Of a stretch of DNA of 28,212 nt, positions 6,599 through 13,354 are shown piece by piece; position 1 is the stretch's first letter, and each line of letters starts with the position of its first letter. The notes below the pieces were generated by a model, which made no database searches, had not been told where the DNA came from, and was given only the letters and a program-made list of their open reading frames with translations. The position numbers and the translations under genes are program-made. Origin of the DNA: Elusimicrobiota bacterium. Lineage in GTDB: Bacteria; Elusimicrobiota; Elusimicrobia; UBA1565. The DNA lies in contig DMEZ01000073.1 in NCBI GenBank assembly GCA_003450735.1, forward strand, positions 971-29,182, written 5' to 3'.

Positions 6599-7408
6599 TT
6601 ACTTTGAGGTCTTGCCGTCGTAGAAACGCTGCAGGAGGGCGGAGACTTCCTCGTAGTTGGCGGCGGCGTCGGAGCCCGAGACGTCGGGCGAGAGGATGGG
6701 GAGCCTTCCCTGGAAGCGGCGCAGGACGGGCTCGGTCTCGGAGTGGTAGACCTTCATCCGGTCGCGGAACACCTCGGGCGTGTCGTCGGCCCGGCCGCGC
6801 TCGCCGATGCGCCGCTGGAGCTCCGCGTCGGGGACGTCGAGAGCGACCATCGCGTCGAGAGCCAGATCGTTCTCCGAGAGCCAGCGCTCGAGCGCTTCGG
6901 CCTCCTCCATCCGGCGGGGGAACCCATCGAGGATGAAGCCCTTCTCGCGCACGTCGGCCTGCGAGAGACGTTCAGCCACGAGGCGCAGGACGAGCTCGGT
7001 GGAGACGAGCTGGCCCTTGGCCATGGCCGCGGCGGCCGCGGGGTCGGCCTGCGCGTTCTTCCGGAGGAGCTCTCCGACGGAGATGTGCACGCCGCCGTAG
7101 TCTTTCGCGATCATCTTCCCGTAGGTGGTCTTGCCGGCGCCCGGGGGGCCCGCGATGATGAGGCGCACGGGCCGCGCGGCGGCGGCGGGGATGGCCGGGA
7201 CCTCGGAGAGGCTGGGGAGGGAGGGGGAGAGCTTCAGGGAAGCGGCCGCGGGAAGGGCGGGCACGAGGTTCGGCGAGAGCTGGAGGCGCAGGGAGGCGAC
7301 GGGCGACACCGTGACCGGGACGACGGGGACGACCCTGACCGGGGCGATCTGCTGGGCGCAGAGAGTGCCTGTGAGCGCCAAAGAGAGGAGCAGGGCTTGG
7401 CCGAGCAT
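6599..7408 (-). CDS. Adenylate kinase-like protein with signal peptide and Pro/Ala-rich linker
   Basis: A 269-residue protein whose C-terminal 190 residues form a complete short-lid adenylate kinase: P-loop G-P-P-G-A-G-K-T-T (87-95), the NMP-binding helices, D-G-F-P-R (161-165), and E-R-G-R-A-D-D-T with a later R-D-R-M, which carry the lid and catalytic arginines. Adenylate kinase interconverts AMP+ATP and 2 ADP. Unusually, a typical signal peptide (about 1-18, ending L-C-A-Q) and a 60-residue Val/Pro/Ala-rich low-complexity stretch precede the kinase. The start at 7408 gives the cleanest signal peptide; an ATG at 7447 adds 13 residues. If exported, it would act where ATP is normally absent. 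The gene stands alone, divergent from the repeat-protein gene and ending about 30 bases upstream of the riboswitch promoter. Confidence 0.88.
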   Translation of the reverse strand: MLGQALLLSLALTGTLCAQQIAPVRVVPVVPVTVSPVASLRLQLSPNLVPALPAAASLKLSPSLPSLSEVPAIPAAAARPVRLIIAGPPGAGKTTYGKMIAKDYGGVHISVGELLRKNAQADPAAAAAMAKGQLVSTELVLRLVAERLSQADVREKGFILDGFPRRMEEAEALERWLSENDLALDAMVALDVPDAELQRRIGERGRADDTPEVFRDRMKVYHSETEPVLRRFQGRLPILSPDVSGSDAAANYEEVSALLQRFYDGKTSK

Positions 7409-7483
7409 ATCCAGGGATAGTGTGCGCTGAAGCTGGGGGCGGGCCAAGCGGCTTGCGGCCTAGCCGGAGATGGGCCTAGAGGG

Positions 7484-7512
7484 CATCAACAACCTAGGAC
7501 TTCGGCCCTGGG
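7484..7512. repeat. Dispersed 29-base intergenic element, copy 1
   Basis: This element shares TCAACAACCT, then R-GG, then CTTCGGCCC and GGG with 17635-17663, the same length and orientation, with a few substitutions and one shifted base. It can fold into an imperfect hairpin with a TTCG loop. Here it lies between divergent genes. Confidence 0.5.
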
Positions 7513-7556
7513 TCCAGGATGCCCGCTGGGCCCATAGCGCCGCTGACGTCCAGGAG

Positions 7557-7583
7557 TATAATCCCCTTGCAGGGATCAGGAGG
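7557..7583 (+). promoter_or_regulatory. -10 box and ribosome-binding site of the repeat-protein gene
   Basis: TATAAT at 7557-7562, without a convincing -35 box at 16-18 bases, is followed by a strong AGGAGG at 7578-7583, seven bases before a TTG codon at 7591. The ribosome-binding site decides the start: it selects TTG 7591, which opens a perfect signal peptide, over the upstream in-frame ATG at 7519. Confidence 0.65.
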
Positions 7584-7590
7584 TGTGGCC

Positions 7591-8520
7591 TTGAGAACAC
7601 TCGCACTCGTCGCCGTCGCATTGGCCGTTTTTGCGGTGCCGTCCGCGGCGCAGAGCCTTGAAGGCGCGGCCGCGTCGGCGGAGAAGGCGCTGGCCGGAGC
7701 CAAGGCCTCGCTCGAGCTCAAGGCTTTCACCCCGAAACCCCGGCTCGTCCTGTCCCAGGAGCCCCCGGACGAGACCGGCCCGGGCCAGTACCGCCCCTGC
7801 GCCAATCGCCCGCTCGTCTACATCAACCGGGACCGTGAGATCTACAAGGATGGCGTCCGCCTCGGACGCGGGGCGAGGGACTACCGCGCCTCCTGCACGG
7901 GAGACGTGGCCTGGCAGGACGACTCCGGCTACGTGTACCGCAACGCCGAGCGCCTCGGCGACTCCGTCCGGAGGTTCGTCATCGCCAAGCACACGGGCGA
8001 CGTGGCCTGGCTGGACTCGAGCGGCTACCTTTATAAGAACCGGGAGCGCCTCGGCACGGGGGCCCAGCGCTTCGAGATGAGCGACGTGCGCGGGACGGTG
8101 GTCTGGTCGGACACCTCCAATGCCGTCTATCGGGACGGGGAGCGCCTCGGCCGCGACATGGCCCGCTACGAGATGTCCCAGGTCACGGGCGACGTGGCCT
8201 GGGTGAGCCGCAGCGGGGAGATGTACCGCAACGCGGAGCGCCTGGGCTGGGACGCCGGCCAGTTCAAGATCCACGCCTTCACGGGGCAGGTCGTCTGGAT
8301 GGAGCGCGGCGGGAAGATCCACAAGGGCTCCGAGCGCCTGGGCTCCGACGCCGCCCGCTTCGAGCTGGCCTACTACACCGGCGACGTGGCCTGGGTGGAC
8401 CGCTACGGGCGGATCTATAAGAACGACCAGCGCCTCGGCGACGACTGCGCCGAGTTCAAGGTGGAGAACGACGGCCGCATCCTCTGGAAGGACCGCTACG
8501 GGGAGTACCACATCGGCTGA
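7591..8520 (+). CDS. Exported protein of seven 32-residue repeats (likely beta-propeller or solenoid)
   Basis: A 309-residue protein starting at TTG. Residues 1-21 are a signal peptide ending P-S-A-A-Q. After a linker come repeats of exactly 32 residues: one at about 73-102, then six at 103-134, 135-166, 167-198, 199-230, 231-262 and 263-294, and a closing half-repeat 295-309. The core of each is T-G-D-V-A-W-x-D-x-x-G, then Y-K/R-N and E-R-L-G, then an aromatic residue before the next unit. Seven units with a split last unit would suit ring closure of a seven-bladed propeller, although 32 residues is short for a four-stranded blade, so a beta-solenoid is also possible. The repeated W-x-D and Y-K-N strands resemble ligand- or surface-binding repeats. 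I do not recognise the family. Confidence 0.85.
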   Translation: MRTLALVAVALAVFAVPSAAQSLEGAAASAEKALAGAKASLELKAFTPKPRLVLSQEPPDETGPGQYRPCANRPLVYINRDREIYKDGVRLGRGARDYRASCTGDVAWQDDSGYVYRNAERLGDSVRRFVIAKHTGDVAWLDSSGYLYKNRERLGTGAQRFEMSDVRGTVVWSDTSNAVYRDGERLGRDMARYEMSQVTGDVAWVSRSGEMYRNAERLGWDAGQFKIHAFTGQVVWMERGGKIHKGSERLGSDAARFELAYYTGDVAWVDRYGRIYKNDQRLGDDCAEFKVENDGRILWKDRYGEYHIG

Positions 8521-8544
8521 GCTGTTCTGACCTCCCGCTTCATA

Positions 8545-8573
8545 GGCCCCTAGGCCGCTTTCGGCCTAGGGCC
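8545..8573. terminator. Strong hairpin after the repeat-protein gene
   Basis: A perfect 10-bp stem, CCCTAGGCCG (8548-8557) and its complement (8562-8571), with a CTTT loop, and two further G-C pairs across a bulge. It lies 24 bases after the stop at 8520. No T-tract follows, so it may act as a weak or factor-assisted terminator or as an mRNA 3' end. Confidence 0.5.
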
Positions 8574-8627
8574 AATACCGAGGGGACCGACGGCCCCTTG
8601 GCCCAACGCAAAGCCGCGTCCAACCGT

Positions 8628-8658
8628 TAGAATCTCTCCAGGTACATCATCTTGGAGG
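8628..8658 (+). promoter_or_regulatory. Probable -10 box and ribosome-binding site of the S41 protease gene
   Basis: TAGAAT at 8628-8633 is a candidate -10 box without an obvious -35. GGAGG at 8654-8658 is 8 bases before the ATG at 8667 and fixes that start over a TTG at 8652. Confidence 0.5.
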
Positions 8659-8666
8659 AACGCATC

Positions 8667-11039
8667 ATGCTCAGGAAGACCGCCGCGGCATCCCTATCCG
8701 CCCTCATCCTATTATCCTGCCCCGGCACGCCCATCCTCGCCCAGACCCTCACTCAAGCCGTCCCCGGGCGGGCCGCGCCCATCACCATCGTCCCCGCGGG
8801 CCTCGGCTCCGTCAGCGGCGCCGCTGCCATCAACCTCAACGGGACTCTCTCCCTTGGCAACGCCTCTGTCCTCCCGACCGCCTCGGTCATTGCCGTCTCC
8901 CAGGCCGCGCTGAAGCCTGCCCTTGCCGCTCCTGTCGCGAACGTCCAGGCCGTCGCGGCGAGCCCCGTGCAGGCCTCCGCCATCTTGTCTGTCCAGGCGG
9001 CCGTTCAGGCTGCGGTCCCGCAGGTCTCCCCGAAAGCCCAGGCCGAGACGAAGGCCGCCGCGGTCGCCGAGCTCTCCCAGCAGGTGGGCGCGGCGGTCGA
9101 AGAGGTCGGCCCCGTCGCGCAGGCCCCGGCCGAGAGCGCCCAGGGCCTCGGCGCCAAGCTGATGCGCCTGCTCATGGGGACGCGCGAGAAGGCCGTCTCC
9201 GAAGGCTCCTACGACGCCCCTCGCGCGGCCAAGGGCGCGGCCTCCGTCAAGAAGGTCCGGGCCGCCAAGCTCCAGGCCTCCAACGCCGGCCTCACCCCCG
9301 AGCAGAAGACGATGATCCAGGCCCTCGACCGGGTGGCCGCGCTCTACACCGAGCACTACGCGCCCATCGAGTGGAAGCAGACGCAGTACCAGGTGGACTT
9401 CAAGAAGGAGTACGAGAAGGTCCGCTCCGCCGTGGCCTCGAACCCGAAGATCACCACCCGCGAGTTCCAGGACCTGCTGGCCGGCTTCGTGAACTCGACG
9501 CGGGACTACCACGTCGGCATCCAGTTCTACTCCACGGAGAAGGCCCGCCTGCCGCTCTTCATCATGCAGGCCGAGGGCAAGTACTTCATCGCCTACGTCG
9601 ATCGCCAGCGCCTGCCCGAGCGGCTCTTCCCCTACCACATCGGCGACGAGGTGGTCGAGTTCGACGGCAAGCCCGTCGCCGAGGTCCTCAAGGGCCTGAC
9701 CAACACCCCCAACGTGGCCTCCACCGACGCGCGCCTGGCCGAGATGCGCCTGACCAGCCGCAACCGTCAGACCGGCGTCGCGGTCCCGAAGGGCGCGGCG
9801 ATCCTCAAGATCCGCTCCGCGGACGGGACGCTCCAGGACGTCAAGCTGGCCTGGGACTACACGCCCGAGATGGTGCCGGGGGACGTGCCGGTGCGCGGCG
9901 GCGTCCAGGCCCAGAACGGGGTCGAGGGCCTGCCCAAGATCGAGCTCCCCGCCCAGCCCAAGACGAGCGGCCTGCGCGAGCTCCTGCGCAAGCTGATCCC
10001 CAGCATGGCCCACCCCTTCGCCGAGCTCTTCAAGAAGCAGGCCGCGGGGGCCGAGAGCAACAAGTTCCAGATCGGCGCGCGCGAGAGCTTCGTCCCGAAG
10101 CTCGGCAAGGTGCTCTGGGAGATCCCGAAGGAATCGCCCATCTACGCCTACGTCTACGAGAACGAGCAGGGCCGCAAGATCGGCTACATCCGCATCCCGG
10201 ACTACATGGGCGAGGAGCAGCACGCTCAGATCTTCGCCCAGATCATCGGGCAGTTCCAGAAGATCACCGACGGGCTGGTCATCGACCAGGTCAACAACCC
10301 CGGCGGCAGCCTCTTCTACATGTACGCCCTGCTCTCCATGCTGACCAGCAAGCCGCTGGTCACGCCTCAGCACCGCCTGATCATCGATGAGAGCGACGCC
10401 TACTGGGCGGCCGGCGTCATCCAGCAGGCGAAGGGCCAGGGCATGAAGAAGGCCTTCATGGACGAGATGGGTTCACAGATGGGCGGCTACAAGCCCGCCA
10501 AGTCCGGCATGGAAGCGGTGGTCGAGTATGCCCGCTTCATCCTCAGCGAGCTCAAGGCGGGACGCCGCTTCACGAACCTCGTCAGCCTCTTCGGCATGGA
10601 CGAGATCGTGCCCGCCAAGGTGCGCTACACCAAGCCGATCATGGTGCTCATCAACGAACTGGACTTCTCCTGCGGCGATTTCTTCCCGGCCATCCTGCAG
10701 GACAACGGGGCCGCGAAGCTCTTCGGCGTGCGCACGGCCGGCGCCGGCGGCGGCGTGAAGAGCCAGGAGTTCGCCAACCAGGTCGGCGTCGCGGGGCTCT
10801 CCTACACCTGGACGATCGCCCAGCGCGCCAACGGCCAGCCCATCGAGAACATCGGGGTCAGCCCGGACATCCAGTACCCGATCAGCGCCGACGACATCAA
10901 GAACGGCTTCGCCGGCTACAAGAAGGCGGTCAACGACGCCCTGAGCGGGATGCTGCCGGCGCCGAAGGCCGAGCCGGCCCAGGCGGAGGAAGAGGACGAA
11001 ACCTCCGGAGAGCAGCCGGAGCCGGGCACGGCCCAGTAG
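8667..11039 (+). CDS. Exported S41-family (C-terminal processing) peptidase-like protein
   Basis: A 790-residue protein: signal peptide (about 1-25, ending I-L-A-Q; an L-L-S-C at 15-18 could alternatively be a lipobox), a 150-residue Ala/Val/Pro-rich low-complexity region, a helical N-terminal domain (about 205-300), a PDZ-like segment (about 315-345, with F-P-Y-H-I-G-D-E-V-V-E-F-D-G), and an S41-like catalytic domain (about 500-740). In the latter, G-L-V-I-D-Q-V-N-N-P-G-G is the strand-turn typical of tail-specific proteases and I-N-E-L-D-F-S-C-G-D carries the likely nucleophile S668, followed by G-V-R-T-A-G-A-G-G. The C-terminus is acidic. The usual Lys partner is not obvious to me, so activity is unproven. 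It is a single-gene unit followed by a strong terminator. Protein length is well above simple CtpA enzymes (about 400). Confidence 0.85.
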   Translation: MLRKTAAASLSALILLSCPGTPILAQTLTQAVPGRAAPITIVPAGLGSVSGAAAINLNGTLSLGNASVLPTASVIAVSQAALKPALAAPVANVQAVAASPVQASAILSVQAAVQAAVPQVSPKAQAETKAAAVAELSQQVGAAVEEVGPVAQAPAESAQGLGAKLMRLLMGTREKAVSEGSYDAPRAAKGAASVKKVRAAKLQASNAGLTPEQKTMIQALDRVAALYTEHYAPIEWKQTQYQVDFKKEYEKVRSAVASNPKITTREFQDLLAGFVNSTRDYHVGIQFYSTEKARLPLFIMQAEGKYFIAYVDRQRLPERLFPYHIGDEVVEFDGKPVAEVLKGLTNTPNVASTDARLAEMRLTSRNRQTGVAVPKGAAILKIRSADGTLQDVKLAWDYTPEMVPGDVPVRGGVQAQNGVEGLPKIELPAQPKTSGLRELLRKLIPSMAHPFAELFKKQAAGAESNKFQIGARESFVPKLGKVLWEIPKESPIYAYVYENEQGRKIGYIRIPDYMGEEQHAQIFAQIIGQFQKITDGLVIDQVNNPGGSLFYMYALLSMLTSKPLVTPQHRLIIDESDAYWAAGVIQQAKGQGMKKAFMDEMGSQMGGYKPAKSGMEAVVEYARFILSELKAGRRFTNLVSLFGMDEIVPAKVRYTKPIMVLINELDFSCGDFFPAILQDNGAAKLFGVRTAGAGGGVKSQEFANQVGVAGLSYTWTIAQRANGQPIENIGVSPDIQYPISADDIKNGFAGYKKAVNDALSGMLPAPKAEPAQAEEEDETSGEQPEPGTAQ

Positions 11040-11058
11040 GCGTTCCCGCCGCAGAGAG

Positions 11059-11090
11059 CGCCCCCGCGGAGCATCCGCGGGGGCGTTTTT
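11059..11090 (+). terminator. Rho-independent terminator
   Basis: A perfect 12-bp GC-rich stem (11059-11070 with 11074-11085), a GCA loop and TTTTT at 11086-11090. It ends the protease transcript and marks the left border of the radical SAM operon. Confidence 0.92.
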
Positions 11091-11131
11091 CATGGTAAAC
11101 TCTTCTAGCGGGACACGCAAGGAGGCAGCGT

Positions 11132-11299
11132 ATGGCGATCGTGGAGTTCGGCGAGTACAAGGGCAACAAGATGATCGTCCTCAAGCGGAACGAAGAGGAC
11201 AAGTACCCCTTCCAGTTCGGCGTGAGCAAGGCGAAGCTCGTGATCGAGCACATCGAGGACATCCGCAAGTTCGTCGAGGAGAATCAGAAGCCCGTTTGA
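11132..11299 (+). CDS. Small conserved-looking protein, first gene of the radical SAM/PqqD operon
   Basis: A 55-residue soluble protein with no cysteine or signal peptide. The sequence runs V-E-F-G-E-Y-K-G-N-K, an L-K-R-N-E-E-D-K-Y-P-F segment, then F-G-V-S-K-A-K and a C-terminal helix I-E-D-I-R-K-F-V-E-E-N. It looks like a small folded beta-hairpin-plus-helix domain. I recall similar uncharacterised proteins of about 50 residues in unrelated bacteria, but no function. AAGGAGG at 11119-11125 lies 6 bases before the ATG, the best ribosome-binding site of the operon. Its stop overlaps the ATG of the PqqD gene by one base (TGATG). It is unlikely to be the peptide substrate, because it reads as a folded domain and lacks a leader/core split. 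Confidence 0.8.
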   Translation: MAIVEFGEYKGNKMIVLKRNEEDKYPFQFGVSKAKLVIEHIEDIRKFVEENQKPV

Positions 11300-11553
11300 T
11301 GAAGCTCGCCAGGTTCGTCAAGTTCCGGGAAGAGAAGTTCGGCGGCGTGCTCTTCGAGACCCGCTCCGAGAAGGTCTTCACCCTCACCTCCACCGGCGCG
11401 GCGGTCGTCAAGGAGATCGCCGCCGGCGGCAGCGCCGAGCAGGTCGTGGCTAGGCTCAAGGCGCGCTATCAGGACCCCAGCGGAAAGCTCGAGACGGAAG
11501 CCCGCGAGTTCATCGATTCCCTTCGCTCGCAAGGACTCCTCTCAGAAGACTAG
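11299..11553 (+). CDS. PqqD-like RiPP recognition protein
   Basis: An 84-residue stand-alone PqqD-like protein. In PQQ, mycofactocin and related pathways such proteins bind the leader of the precursor peptide and hand it to a radical SAM enzyme. The V-K-F-R-E-E-K-F-G-G-V-L-F-E-T-R-S-E-K-V-F strand segment, the G-A-A-V-V-K-E-I helix and the C-terminal L-R-S-Q-G-L-L are the family hallmarks. It is a clear paralog of the C-terminal part of the protein at 489-920. It overlaps the 55-residue gene by one base, and the first radical SAM gene follows after 2 bases, the classical context for this function. The likely ligand is the 39-residue peptide encoded at 14310-14429. Confidence 0.9.
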   Translation: MKLARFVKFREEKFGGVLFETRSEKVFTLTSTGAAVVKEIAAGGSAEQVVARLKARYQDPSGKLETEAREFIDSLRSQGLLSED

Positions 11554-11555
11554 GG

Positions 11556-12500
11556 ATGTCCGCCTCCCTAGGGGCTCCCCTCTACGTCGGCTGGCAGCTC
11601 ACCAATGAGTGCAACCTTGCCTGCCTGCACTGCATCGAGGAGTCCGGGCCGGGCAAGGCGCTCGCGGGGGAGCTGAGCCGCGAGGAGGCGCTCGACGTCC
11701 TGCGCCGCCTCGACGAGGCGCAGGTGCCCTTCCTCTCCTTCTCCGGCGGTGAGCCCCTGCTCCATCCGGGCTTCTGGGACATCGTCGCTTCCGCGTGCGG
11801 GCGGGGCATGCACGTCAAGGTCGAGACCAACGGGCACCTGCTCAAGGCCGAGGACTGCGCGCGCCTCGGATCGCTCGGCGTCAAGGCGGTCCAGCTGAGC
11901 CTGGACGGCGCCTCCGCTGGGACCTACGAGCGCCTGCGGATGCGCGGACGCTTCGAGACGGTCCTGGAGGCCGCCCGCCTGCTCCGCGCGGCCGGCGTCC
12001 CGCTCGAGCTCAATTTCTCGCCCACCCGCTTCAACGTCCACGAGGCCGGCCTCGCGATCGACAAGGCCGTCGAGCTCGGGGCCATCGGCTTCTACACCGG
12101 GCGCACCATCATGGCGGGCAACGCGGCCCGCTCCCGGGCCCTCCTCGAGCCGACGGAGGAGCAGTACGCCTCCTTCTTCGCCCAGGTGCGCGCCAAGGCG
12201 GCCGAGTACCAGGGGCGCCTGCGGGTCTGCTGCCACGAGATGGGCTTCCTGGAGGAGCTCAAGGTCCGGGTCGAGAACCCGGCCGCGCTCTTCATCCTCC
12301 TGCCGGACGGGAAGGTGAAGCTCATCAACGCCCTGCCCTTCCTCTGCGGAGACCTGCGCCGGCAGGGCGTCGCCGAGGTCTGGAAGAGCTTCCTCGAGGG
12401 CTGGCGCAGCCCGGAGGTCCGGGGCTTCATCGCCGAGCTCGAGCGCGACCCGTCCCTGGTCGGCCGCCTGCACGAGCGCGTGGAGTGCTCCCTCTCATGA
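11556..12500 (+). CDS. Radical SAM enzyme 1 of the RiPP operon (PqqE-like)
   Basis: A 314-residue radical SAM protein. The [4Fe-4S] motif is C19-x3-C23-x2-C26 in N-E-C-N-L-A-C-L-H-C, followed by the family G-G-E-P at 64-67, a V-E-T-N-G strand and the L-S-L-D-G-A strand. The N-terminal P-L-Y-V-G-W-Q-L-T resembles PqqE/SPASM-type peptide-modifying enzymes. The C-terminal part has the spacing of a SPASM/twitch domain but only a few cysteines: C-C in R-V-C-C-H-E and one in L-C-G-D-L-R, so a full set of auxiliary clusters is unlikely. It overlaps the prenyltransferase gene by 4 bases (ATGA). By context it modifies the small peptide encoded downstream; the reaction (C-C, C-O or thioether bond, or decarboxylation) cannot be told. 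Confidence 0.9.
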   Translation: MSASLGAPLYVGWQLTNECNLACLHCIEESGPGKALAGELSREEALDVLRRLDEAQVPFLSFSGGEPLLHPGFWDIVASACGRGMHVKVETNGHLLKAEDCARLGSLGVKAVQLSLDGASAGTYERLRMRGRFETVLEAARLLRAAGVPLELNFSPTRFNVHEAGLAIDKAVELGAIGFYTGRTIMAGNAARSRALLEPTEEQYASFFAQVRAKAAEYQGRLRVCCHEMGFLEELKVRVENPAALFILLPDGKVKLINALPFLCGDLRRQGVAEVWKSFLEGWRSPEVRGFIAELERDPSLVGRLHERVECSLS

Positions 12501-13354
12501 GTCTTTTCAGCCTGGTGCGCTACCGCTTCTTCCTCTACGCGGGCCTCCTGCCCTACCTCCTCGGCGCGGCCTGGGCGCACGGCATCGAGAAGGCCTTCCG
12601 GCCCGGCGTGTTCTGGCTGGGGTTCCTGGGCATCTTCTTCGCGGTGGCCGGGGTCGAGGCCTTCAACGAGTACTTCGATTCCCGGATGGGGACGGACCGG
12701 GTGTTCAACCCGGAAGACGAGGCGCCCATCTCCGACAAGGTGCTCTGGCTGGGGCTCTTCGCCTTCGCCGCGGCCGCCGGCGTGGGGCTCTCGCTGGCCG
12801 TCCAAGGCGGCTGGCCCGTGCTGCTCTACATGGGCCTCGGCGGGCTCGCCGCCGTCTTCTATGTGGGGCCGCCCATCCGCTGGGTGTACCGCGGCCTGGG
12901 GGAGACCATGATCGCCCTCTCCTACGGTCCCTGGATGACCCTCGGCAGCCTGCACCTCCAGACCGGGCGCTTCTCCTGGGGCGCCCTGCTCGCGTCGATG
13001 GTCCCCGCCTGCCTGATCGCCGCGCTCGCGGTCGTCAACGAGATCCCGGACTACCACCAGGACCGCCTGGTCGGCAAGCGCAACCTCGTCGTCCGCCTCG
13101 GACGGCGCAACGGGGTCGCTCTCTACCTGGCGCTGGCGGGGGTCGGGCTGGCCGTCCCGGTCCTGGGGACGCTGGCCGGCTTCTTTCCTCCCTTCGCCCT
13201 GCTCGCGCTGGCCGCCCTGCCGCTGCTGGGGCTGAGCGCGCGGTCCGCCTACGCGACCTACGAGGAGCCGCGCCGCTTCGTGCCCGCCGTCCGGTACGTG
13301 GTCCTGGCCTACCTGGTCGGGACGGGAGGCTTCGCCGCGGCGCTGTTCCTCTGA
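12497..13354 (+). CDS. MenA/UbiA-family membrane prenyltransferase
   Basis: A 285-residue integral membrane protein of about eight helices. Two catalytic Asp-rich motifs are seen: N-E-Y-F-D-S-R-M-G-T-D (57-67), close to the N-D-Y-x-D-x-x-x-G-x-D motif of MenA, and N-E-I-P-D-Y-H-Q-D-R-L-V-G-K-R followed by V-V-R-L-G. Known relatives transfer a polyprenyl chain from its diphosphate to an aromatic ring in the membrane, making menaquinone, ubiquinone or related lipids. It lies between two radical SAM genes, overlapping the first by 4 bases and the next by 1, and no men or ubi gene is nearby. That makes a role in the peptide pathway more likely than quinone synthesis. The prenyl donor could come from the synthase at 1-489. 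Confidence 0.88.
   Translation: MSLFSLVRYRFFLYAGLLPYLLGAAWAHGIEKAFRPGVFWLGFLGIFFAVAGVEAFNEYFDSRMGTDRVFNPEDEAPISDKVLWLGLFAFAAAAGVGLSLAVQGGWPVLLYMGLGGLAAVFYVGPPIRWVYRGLGETMIALSYGPWMTLGSLHLQTGRFSWGALLASMVPACLIAALAVVNEIPDYHQDRLVGKRNLVVRLGRRNGVALYLALAGVGLAVPVLGTLAGFFPPFALLALAALPLLGLSARSAYATYEEPRRFVPAVRYVVLAYLVGTGGFAAALFL

Noticed and set aside
8574..8640. A possible second GEMM-like riboswitch before the S41 protease gene (contains ACGCAAAGCC and a G-rich stem).
   Set aside because: The tetraloop is not GNRA and the conserved 3' block (CCGGG..TGCCGA type) is missing, so the resemblance is limited to about 10 bases.
8712..10373. A 553-codon minus-strand open frame opposite the S41 protease.
   Set aside because: Composition is the mirror of the real gene and no domain is visible.
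11132..11299. The 55-residue protein as the RiPP substrate.
   Set aside because: It has no polar leader/core split, no Cys and the look of a folded domain; the 39-residue peptide fits better.
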